Part shown: positions 1-5,261 of the stretch, one piece after another
How the letters are laid out: the number at the start of each line of letters is the position of its first letter
How positions within the stretch are numbered: position 1 is the stretch's first letter
DNA from: Planctomycetota bacterium
Lineage (GTDB): Bacteria; Planctomycetota; Planctomycetia; Planctomycetales; Planctomycetaceae
NCBI GenBank assembly: GCA_023429275.1
Contig: JAEYWB010000906.1
Location: forward strand, 1 to 6,251
DNA: 6,251 bases
Direction: 5' to 3'
Position numbers and translations under genes: made by a program
Notes under the pieces: model-generated
The model's database searches: none
The model's input: the letters and a program-made list of their open reading frames with translations, nothing else
Told to the model about the DNA's origin: nothing

Positions 1-642
1 GTTGTAGAATTGCCAGGGGCGGTAATGCAGAGCACTGATGTCGGTGTAGACGTTCGGGTGCTTGCGGGCGGTGACGATGCACTCCCCCTCATACGGATGG
101 CCGAGGTGGGCCATGATGATCCGGACCTCCGGGAACCGCGTCGCAACCGGGTCGATGTGCCGCGGCAGCGTGCACTCGAGAGGGGCCTGGGCAATAAAGG
201 TCGTACCGGCATGCAGCAGGACGGGGAGCCGGTGCTTCGTGGCGTACGTCCAGAGCGGCTCAAGCCGTTCGTCATCCGGCCGGAAGCCGGCGTACATCGG
301 CAGAAGCTTGATCCCCCGCAGGCCGAGCTCCTCGTGCCCGTCGCGGAGTTCCCGCTCCCAGCCGGGCTGGGTCGGATCGACCGACAGGAAGCCGATCAGC
401 CGCGCCGGGTCCTTCGCGACATAGTCGGCGACGTAGCGGTCGTCGACCCACACGCCGCTGAGCCGGGCCTTGCCGCCGAAGACGACGGTCCGGTCGGCCG
501 CCTGGGCCGTGCGGCGGTAGTCTTCGTAGTGGACGGTGAGGTCGACTTCCATTCCGGCGCGGGCCCGTTTGGCCTGAGCGCGGAAGTCGGGGCTGAAGTG
601 CTGCGGGTCGAGCCAGGCGTGGCTGTGGATGTCGACGATCAT
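1..642 (-). CDS. Amidohydrolase-family (COG2159 / PF04909-type) metal-dependent hydrolase or decarboxylase, 3' end outside window
   Basis: The frame runs from ATG at 642 to the left edge without a stop; 214 residues are visible, so roughly the last quarter is missing if it has the common 270-300 residue length. MIVDIHSHAW carries the HxH metal-binding pair (H6, H8). LGLRGIKLLPMYAGF (106-120) is the characteristic second strand of this family, followed by LPVLLHAGT with metal ligand H144 and IIMAHLGHP with H179 and H182. D201 in VYTDIS could be the catalytic aspartate seen at the end of the barrel in this family. Members are cytoplasmic TIM-barrel enzymes that hydrolyse lactones or amides, or decarboxylate aromatic or unsaturated acids (ACMSD-like); the exact reaction cannot be assigned. 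The four-base ATGA overlap with the DapA-like gene suggests the two act in consecutive or closely linked steps. No frameshift or damage is visible. Confidence 0.9.
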   Translation of the reverse strand, partial: MIVDIHSHAWLDPQHFSPDFRAQAKRARAGMEVDLTVHYEDYRRTAQAADRTVVFGGKARLSGVWVDDRYVADYVAKDPARLIGFLSVDPTQPGWERELRDGHEELGLRGIKLLPMYAGFRPDDERLEPLWTYATKHRLPVLLHAGTTFIAQAPLECTLPRHIDPVATRFPEVRIIMAHLGHPYEGECIVTARKHPNVYTDISALHYRPWQFYN

Positions 643-1577
643 CGTCCTGCTCCCGTGTTGCCCGCTTCCATCAGGGCATCGAACCGCCGATCGACTTCGC
701 CGCGGGTCTCCGGGTCGAGCCGGAAACCGACCGGTCCCCGGATGTGCTCATTCCGGAACACCCCCTGGCGGACAAGGAGGTACTTTTCGATCGCCAGGAA
801 CCCGTCGAGCCCGACCTGCAGTGAGACGAGGTCGGTCAGCAGCGAACCGATCCGGGTCGTCCGCGGTTCGTCCCCGGCGTTGAGGGCCACCCAGAGGGCG
901 ACGATCCCGGTGATCAGGTCGGCGCCGGGCATGGTCCCGACGATCCCCCGCCGGAAGCTGTCCACCAGGGCGATCCCGCCGGAGCCCTCGAAGACCTGCG
1001 CCCGGCCGCCGGTGGCGTCGCGCAGGGCCGAGAGCCGTGGGCCGATGGGGGTCGCCTCCGGCTTGAAGAGAACCCGCTCGCCGAATTCGTCGAGGAGCGC
1101 CGCGAGCATCACGATCGGCAGCGGACGTCCGACATAGCCGCTCGCGTCCTGAACGATCAACGGGATGCCGGTGGCCCGGAGAATCTGACGGAAGTAGCTC
1201 AGGAGCTCGTCCGCGTCGCAGCCGGTGGCAACCGGAGGGATCGCCAGGAGCGCGGGCGCGCCGCATGCTTCGGCGTGCCGCGCGTGGCGGATCGCCACGC
1301 GGGTGCTCTCCGCTCCGACGCTGATGCCGCAGGTCCCGCGGCCTTCGGCGAGGCGGCACGCCTCGCGGGCGAGCTCGTCCCGCTCCTCGCTCGAGAGCCG
1401 GAGCGTCTCGGAGACCATGGCCATGACGATCCCGTCCGCCTTCTGGGCGAACAGCCAGTCGATCTCCCGGCCGAGCGTCTCGAAGTCGATCGACTCGTCG
1501 TCATGGAAAGGCGTCTGGAAGACCGGGAGAATCCCGCCCAGCCGGGGGGGAGCGGATTGGTGTGCGGAGGACGTCAT
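639..1577 (-). CDS. Divergent DapA (dihydrodipicolinate synthase)-superfamily lyase
   Basis: A 312-residue TIM-barrel protein; the family is usually about 290-310. GGILPVFQTPF (14-24) is the standard N-terminal strand, LSSEERDEL (61-69) matches the conserved LtxeEr helix, and K172 in VLFKPEA (169-175) is in the Schiff-base lysine position. The superfamily forms a Schiff base with pyruvate or a 2-keto acid and performs aldol cleavage/condensation or dehydration. It is not a normal DapA: the pyruvate-binding GTTGE is replaced by AMVSE (53-57), and the catalytic Tyr-Asn of the YN motif is replaced by Q143-D144 in LIVQDASGYVG (140-150). This points to a different substrate, for example a 2-keto-3-deoxy sugar acid, and perhaps dehydratase rather than aldolase chemistry; that is inference. 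An ATG at 1607 would extend it by ten Arg/Ser-rich residues, but 1577 is preferred (ATGA overlap, good RBS). Its stop overlaps the next ATG by four bases. Biosynthetic DapA is very unlikely. Confidence 0.88.
   Translation of the reverse strand: MTSSAHQSAPPRLGGILPVFQTPFHDDESIDFETLGREIDWLFAQKADGIVMAMVSETLRLSSEERDELAREACRLAEGRGTCGISVGAESTRVAIRHARHAEACGAPALLAIPPVATGCDADELLSYFRQILRATGIPLIVQDASGYVGRPLPIVMLAALLDEFGERVLFKPEATPIGPRLSALRDATGGRAQVFEGSGGIALVDSFRRGIVGTMPGADLITGIVALWVALNAGDEPRTTRIGSLLTDLVSLQVGLDGFLAIEKYLLVRQGVFRNEHIRGPVGFRLDPETRGEVDRRFDALMEAGNTGAGR
650..654 (-). promoter_or_regulatory. Ribosome-binding site of the amidohydrolase gene
   Basis: GGGAG on the minus strand lies 7 nt before the ATG at 642, within the last codons of the DapA-like gene. 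It is among the best Shine-Dalgarno matches in the cluster and supports the ATGA-overlap start. Confidence 0.5.
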
Positions 1578-2725
1578 GTCAGCAGACCTCGAGTGTCGAC
1601 GGCCCACCGCTCGGGAGCGGCGCCGGAGCCGATGGACCAGAACGCCTCCTGCAGGTTGACGCAGGGGCAGATATGGTTCGGAATGATCATGAGACGCTCC
1701 CCGAGCCGGGGGGGACGGGGAGAGCGGGAGACGTCGATCTGGCCATGCTCTTCGCTCAGGGCCGTGACCTTCGCGTCCGGATAGCCGACGACGAACCCGT
1801 GCCCGGTGTCCGGCGCGGGGATGCAGCGGTCGGCCGCGAGCGTCTTGGCGCCCGCGTCGACGACGACCTGGCCCGGCACGGCGGTGCTGACGACGGTGCA
1901 GAGGACGCGCGCCGCGCAGTCGTCCCAGTCGCAGTAGCCGGCGGCGACGGTGTTCCGGTCGTTGAAAATGTACCTGCCGGGACGGATCTCCGTCAGGGGG
2001 GCGCAGTGGTGGGAGCGGAATGCCGTCGGGGTCGAGCCGCCGGAGACGATCTCCGCGCGGAGTCCGGAACTGCTCCAGAGCGACAGCGTCTCCGCTAGCA
2101 GATCGCCGACCGCGGCGAGCCGTTCGGGCTGCGACTCCGTTGTTCCCCAGATGTGTCCCGGATAGCAGAAGAGCCCGTCGAGCCGGACCCCCTTCGTCCG
2201 GGAGACGAGCTGCGCGAGCCCGAGCGCCTCCGCTGGCGTCGCGACACCGGTCCGGTGCAGGCCGACGTCGAGATCGACCAGGATGCCCAGGGTCGTCCCG
2301 GCCGCGCGGGCCGCAGCGGCGAGCGCCTCGATCCCCGCGGCGGAGTCGACGGCGACCCGGACGGTCCGCTCGCGGGCGAGAGCGGCGAGCCGGGGAGCCC
2401 GGACCGGATCGAACGCGGGGTAGGCGACGAGAATGTCGTTGTCGACTTCCGCCATCCGCTCCGCCTCGCCGACCTTGGCCGCGGTGAGCCCTCGCGCGCC
2501 GGCGGCGATCTGCAAGGCTGCGAGTGGCTTCGACTTGTGGGTCTTTGTGTGGGGACGGACTTTCAAGCCGTGCGCGGCGGCATAGTCCGCGAGGCGGGCG
2601 ATGTTGCGGCGGACCCGGCCCATGTCGAGCACGAGCGAAGGTGTCGGCAAGGCGGCCGTCCGGTCGATCCAGTCGTCGTCCGTCGGAAAGTCAGCGGTGA
2701 TGGAAGTCTCGGCGATGGTGTTCAC
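1574..2725 (-). CDS. Fold-type III PLP enzyme, D-threonine aldolase / D-serine dehydratase (DSD1) family
   Basis: A 383-residue protein, near the family length of about 375-380. The N-terminal alanine-racemase-like TIM barrel carries LPTPSLVLD (26-34) and RPHTKTHK (57-64), where K61 is the expected PLP Schiff-base lysine. VSGGSTPT (227-234) matches the PLP-phosphate loop. The C-terminal beta domain has PNHICPC (349-355); H351 and C353 fall at the divalent-metal site. In characterised relatives, D-serine dehydratase uses His and Cys for Zn, and D-threonine aldolase uses His and Asp for Mn, so the His-x-Cys here leans towards a dehydratase-like or Zn enzyme. Expected chemistry is retro-aldol cleavage or beta-elimination of a D-3-hydroxy amino acid; the exact substrate is unknown. 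The start is GTG at 2725: an in-frame stop lies 9 bases upstream, and the next in-frame ATG (codon 35) would remove part of the conserved N-terminus. Its stop overlaps the DapA-like gene's ATG by four bases. Confidence 0.9.
   Translation of the reverse strand: MNTIAETSITADFPTDDDWIDRTAALPTPSLVLDMGRVRRNIARLADYAAAHGLKVRPHTKTHKSKPLAALQIAAGARGLTAAKVGEAERMAEVDNDILVAYPAFDPVRAPRLAALARERTVRVAVDSAAGIEALAAAARAAGTTLGILVDLDVGLHRTGVATPAEALGLAQLVSRTKGVRLDGLFCYPGHIWGTTESQPERLAAVGDLLAETLSLWSSSGLRAEIVSGGSTPTAFRSHHCAPLTEIRPGRYIFNDRNTVAAGYCDWDDCAARVLCTVVSTAVPGQVVVDAGAKTLAADRCIPAPDTGHGFVVGYPDAKVTALSEEHGQIDVSRSPRPPRLGERLMIIPNHICPCVNLQEAFWSIGSGAAPERWAVDTRGLLT
1586..1590 (-). promoter_or_regulatory. Ribosome-binding site that fixes the DapA-like start
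   Basis: On the minus strand GAGGT sits 8 nt before the ATG at 1577, inside the end of the PLP-enzyme gene. This favours the ATG at 1577 over the in-frame ATG at 1607, which would lie 34 bases inside the upstream gene and lacks homology support for its extra ten residues. Confidence 0.6.
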
Positions 2726-2785
2726 CCTTTGTCAAATGGCGGACTGCGGAGATCGGGACGTGGTGGCCGGGCCACCGACGGAAAC
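2726..2785 (-). other. Only intergenic gap in the cluster (60 nt)
   Basis: This is the one non-coding stretch, between the SDR stop and the start of the PLP enzyme. Read on the minus strand it contains a small GC palindrome (described separately) and, close to the downstream gene, a purine stretch AAAGG that touches the GTG start codon. An in-frame TGA at 2734-2732 bounds the PLP enzyme's frame, so the coding start cannot lie further upstream. No U-tract follows the palindrome and no convincing promoter was found. Confidence 0.8.
2762..2776 (-). repeat. GC-rich 15-base inverted repeat (small hairpin)
   Basis: The two 7-base arms GGTGGCC and GGCCACC flank a single central base. In RNA this would fold as a 5-6 bp stem with a 3-5 nt loop. 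It starts 9 bases after the SDR stop codon. Without a downstream T-run it is not a standard intrinsic terminator; it could stabilise a 3' end, attenuate, mark a processing site, or be chance in GC-rich DNA. Confidence 0.45.
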
Positions 2786-3604
2786 TCACCAGGCGGTCCA
2801 TCCTCCGTCGATCACGAGGTTCTGGCCGGTCATATAGCTGCTGGCGTCGCTGGCGAGAAACAGGACCGCCCCCTTGAGCTCCTCGGGGCGTCCCATCCGG
2901 GCCATGGGTGACTTCTGTTCGAGGCGGCTGACGAGTTCGGCAGGGGCGGCGCTCGACGGGAACGGTCCGGGGCTGAGCGAGTTGACCCGCACGCCATCTT
3001 TCGCCCAGTAGACCGCGAGGTGCCGCGTCATCTGCAGGACCCCTCCCTTGAGGGCGTGGTAGGCGACGGGACTCGCGGCGGGAAGTCCCGTGTAGGCGTC
3101 CGGATAAGACCCGACGAGACCGTACATCGACCCGAGGAGGATCAGGCTTGCGGGAGCCTTCCGGCCGACGGCGTGGTCGCGGGCGAGCCGGCAGAGGGAA
3201 AAGTAGCCGGTGGCATTCGCGAGCTGCCGGGTGAAGGCCTCGGGGGTGACGTTCGTGAGGTCGAGGCCGAGAGGCTCATGGGCATTGCTGACGAGGATGT
3301 CGATCCCCCCCGTGAAGGCGACGGCTTCGCGGAATCCCGCTTCGATTGAGGCTGGCTCCATGTGATCGAGCGGCAGACCGCGATGCCTCCCCGCCCTGGG
3401 TGTTGGAAGGGTCTCGGCGAAATCCTCGGCTTTCGCTCCGTCACGGCTGGTAACGACCACCGATGCACCCGCTTCGGCCAGAGCGCGGCACAGGGCCTTT
3501 CCGAGGTGTCCGCAGCCGCCGGTCACCAGGGCGGTTCGGCCAGTCAGGTCGAACAGTTCGGCTGTCGTCCGTTCGCGAGGGGAGGAGGCGGGTTCGGCAG
3601 TCAT
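2786..3604 (-). CDS. Classical short-chain dehydrogenase/reductase (SDR)
   Basis: A 272-residue cytoplasmic SDR, slightly longer than the usual 250 because of a hydrophilic N-terminal extension of about 18 residues. The cofactor loop is TGGCGHLG (28-35). Other visible marks are SNAH (106-109, in place of the common NNAG), N130, S159, and the YxxxK pair Y182/K186 in AYHALKGG; these make up the Asn-Ser-Tyr-Lys tetrad. RVNSLSPGPF (206-215) and the C-terminal MTGQNLVIDGGWTAW are also typical of classical SDRs. S53-R54-D55 after the second strand (VVVTSRDG) suggests possible NADP(H) preference, since a basic residue there often contacts the 2'-phosphate; this is an inference. Likely role: oxidation of a secondary alcohol or reduction of a ketone in the operon's pathway. 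The start is fixed by the ATGA overlap with the HEAT gene, with a G-run (3609-3614) 4 nt upstream. It is followed by the only intergenic gap in the cluster. Confidence 0.95.
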   Translation of the reverse strand: MTAEPASSPRERTTAELFDLTGRTALVTGGCGHLGKALCRALAEAGASVVVTSRDGAKAEDFAETLPTPRAGRHRGLPLDHMEPASIEAGFREAVAFTGGIDILVSNAHEPLGLDLTNVTPEAFTRQLANATGYFSLCRLARDHAVGRKAPASLILLGSMYGLVGSYPDAYTGLPAASPVAYHALKGGVLQMTRHLAVYWAKDGVRVNSLSPGPFPSSAAPAELVSRLEQKSPMARMGRPEELKGAVLFLASDASSYMTGQNLVIDGGWTAW

Positions 3605-4509
3605 GGAGCCCCCCGTTCGGCCGCCGCCGCCGGTGCGGGTCGCGACAGGACGATCAGCGACTGGGCGGCCCGGATCCGGACGTCCAGCACGCGATCGTCG
3701 AGAAGCTTCTGGAGCTTCGACGCGTGCTCACCGCACCGGGCGTATCCGGCGCTCTCCGCGGCCGAGGCACGAATCCCCGGTTCGGTCGACCGGAGCGACT
3801 CCGCGAGGTCCTTCTGTCCCTGCGGATCGCCAAGAGACGCCAGGGCGTTGATCAGGTTGGCGCGAGCGAGAGGATCGGTTTCCAGCTCGAGCCGGCCGCG
3901 CAGCGGAGCGACATCTTCGGGGGTTCCCAGGCGGGCGAGAGCGAAACAGACGGTGTTGCGGACCAGTCGGTCCTCCGATTGCAGCTTCTTTCGCAGGAGC
4001 GCCAGCGCGTTGCGGTCGCCGCGCTTCGCCAGGGCAGCTGCCGACATCAGTTGAAGCTGAGGGATGTCTGCCTGGGCGGCCGCCTCGATCAGCAGCCCCC
4101 CCGGTGCCTCTTCGCCCAGCTTGTAGAGACTTTCGGCAGCGTGAATCCGCCCGATCGATGCCCGGTCAGCGAGGATGGAGACCAGAACCTTCAGCGCCTC
4201 CCGGTCTCCAGCGCGGACCAGCTCACGGGCGAGGCCACAGCGCCGCTGATCGTGTGTCTCCTTCGGGAGCCGCGGCTTCAGAGCCGTGATGACTTCCGCC
4301 CCCTGCCCCGCGAGAGTCAGTGCCTCGGCCGCGTGCATGGAAGGCCAGAACTCGTCCGATGCGAGCCCGTCCCGCAGGATTGTCAGGAAACGTTCCCGAT
4401 CCGCCGCGCGGAGCGGGAGAGCCTCCTCAGCCGCGGCGATCGAGGGAAGGGCGATCGTCGAGATCCCGAGCATTACGACCACTCCGCAGAAGAGAGCGAA
4501 ACCTCTCAT
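3601..4509 (-). CDS. Exported HEAT-repeat protein
   Basis: A 302-residue protein with a clear Sec-type signal peptide: MRG, a hydrophobic core at about residues 4-22, and an AAA|EE signal peptidase I site after A27. There is no lipobox cysteine. The remainder is almost wholly alpha-helical, in about 6-7 repeats of roughly 30-35 residues that fit the HEAT / PBS-lyase HEAT-like pattern, for example HAAEALTLAG (59-68), HAAESLYKLG (123-132), MSAAALAKRG (155-164), NTVCFALARLG (185-195), ANLINALASLG (217-227), ASAAESAGYARCG (248-260) and IRAAQSLIVL (279-288). The tail is Ala/Pro-rich and low in complexity. HEAT solenoids are protein-binding scaffolds; no catalytic motif is visible, so it probably binds a partner outside the cytoplasmic membrane. 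Its partner and role are unknown. ATGA overlaps at both ends couple it to the PhyH gene and the SDR gene, which is odd because both neighbours look cytoplasmic. The ribosome-binding site is weak, only a G-run at 4520-4524. Confidence 0.86.
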   Translation of the reverse strand: MRGFALFCGVVVMLGISTIALPSIAAAEEALPLRAADRERFLTILRDGLASDEFWPSMHAAEALTLAGQGAEVITALKPRLPKETHDQRRCGLARELVRAGDREALKVLVSILADRASIGRIHAAESLYKLGEEAPGGLLIEAAAQADIPQLQLMSAAALAKRGDRNALALLRKKLQSEDRLVRNTVCFALARLGTPEDVAPLRGRLELETDPLARANLINALASLGDPQGQKDLAESLRSTEPGIRASAAESAGYARCGEHASKLQKLLDDRVLDVRIRAAQSLIVLSRPAPAAAAERGAP

Positions 4510-5261
4510 GACGTGGCGACCCCCATCTGGCGGTGCTGATCCGCGGCCGATCGAACGTACCGTTCAAAGGCGGCGTCGTCGCGCCGGCAGCTCTCTCCCT
4601 GAAAGACCATGGCGAAGCTGCGGCGGTGACGCGTGAGAGATCGATTCGGATCGGCGCGGTGAATCGTGTTTCCGTGATGGATCAGCAGGTCCCCGGGGCG
4701 GGCGTCGATCGCTGCTTCCTGCCGCCGATCTTCGTCGCCGTAGTCGGAAATCCCCTGCGAGAAGCCGAGCGTCTTCGTCCGGTTGTGCGGCCGGACACCG
4801 CGGAGATGCGAACCGGCAATGTACCGCAGGCACCCGTTCTCCGCATCGATGTCGTCGAGCGCCAGCCACATCGTCAGCACGCGCGGCGGGGCGAAGCAGA
4901 AGTAGTAGTTGTCCTGGTGCGGCGGCGTGGCGTGATCGGTTCCCGGAGGCTTGTTGAACCACTCCGCTCCGTGCGCTTCGGCAGACTCTCCCAGCAGCCC
5001 TTCCGCCGTCGACCGCCAGTGGGGATCGGTGAGGAGTGCCGCGAAGAACGGGTCCTGCTGCATCCGGTTGAGCTGCTTGAGCGTCTCGGGACGGGAGCGG
5101 TCGTCGTAGAACGCGTCCCCTTCCGGAAGTCCCGGGACTACGTCGCGAATGTAGCGGTCGACATTCCCCTGCAATTGTGCCAGGCCGTCCCCCGCGAGGA
5201 ACCCGCGGATCACGACAAAGCCCAGGTTGTCGTAGTCGGCCTGAAGTGTTCCAGCGTTCAT
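4506..5261 (-). CDS. Phytanoyl-CoA dioxygenase (PhyH)-family Fe(II)/2-oxoglutarate oxygenase
   Basis: A 251-residue protein, somewhat shorter than the common PhyH length of about 270-300. Visible hallmarks are TPPHQDNYYF, giving the HxD iron ligands H115 and D117; ENGCLRYIAGSHLRG (141-155), the typical PhyH core strand; and GDLLIHHGNTIHRADPNRS (190-208), in which H201 is the likely distal iron ligand. The arginines at 211-214 are placed to hold the 2-oxoglutarate carboxylate. The family hydroxylates or oxidatively modifies small molecules in the cytoplasm, consuming O2 and 2-oxoglutarate. Bacterial members act on many substrates (ectoine, phosphonates, secondary metabolites), so phytanoyl-CoA itself is unlikely. 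The frame stays open to 5705, but the ATG at 5261 is chosen because it overlaps the upstream stop as ATGA, has a GGAG about 10 nt upstream (5272-5275), and the family homology begins right after it. Its own stop overlaps the ATG of the HEAT-repeat gene. Confidence 0.92.
   Translation of the reverse strand: MNAGTLQADYDNLGFVVIRGFLAGDGLAQLQGNVDRYIRDVVPGLPEGDAFYDDRSRPETLKQLNRMQQDPFFAALLTDPHWRSTAEGLLGESAEAHGAEWFNKPPGTDHATPPHQDNYYFCFAPPRVLTMWLALDDIDAENGCLRYIAGSHLRGVRPHNRTKTLGFSQGISDYGDEDRRQEAAIDARPGDLLIHHGNTIHRADPNRSLTRHRRSFAMVFQGESCRRDDAAFERYVRSAADQHRQMGVATS

Noticed and set aside
10..1137. Long open frame on the plus strand (375 codons) across the amidohydrolase and DapA-like genes
   Set aside because: It is antisense to two genes with clear family motifs, has an Arg/Pro/Val/Asp-rich composition without a recognisable domain, and arises from GC-rich codon periodicity.
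2730..2735. TTGACA on the minus strand, resembling a -35 box
   Set aside because: It lies only four bases before the GTG start, and no TATAAT-like -10 follows at 16-18 bases; transcription would begin inside the gene. It is probably chance.
2762..2776. The palindrome as an intrinsic terminator
   Set aside because: The stem is short and is not followed by a T-run on the minus strand, so factor-independent termination is not supported.
3609..3635. GC-rich repeated GCC/CCG tract at the end of the HEAT gene
   Set aside because: It is explained by the Ala/Pro-rich C-terminal tail of the HEAT protein plus the G-run before the SDR gene; no tandem repeat of clear unit length.
3463..4539. Plus-strand open frame of 358 codons opposite the HEAT-repeat gene
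   Set aside because: Its Arg/Ser/Gln-rich, low-hydrophobicity translation shows no domain, and it runs across three minus-strand gene boundaries. It is an antisense shadow.
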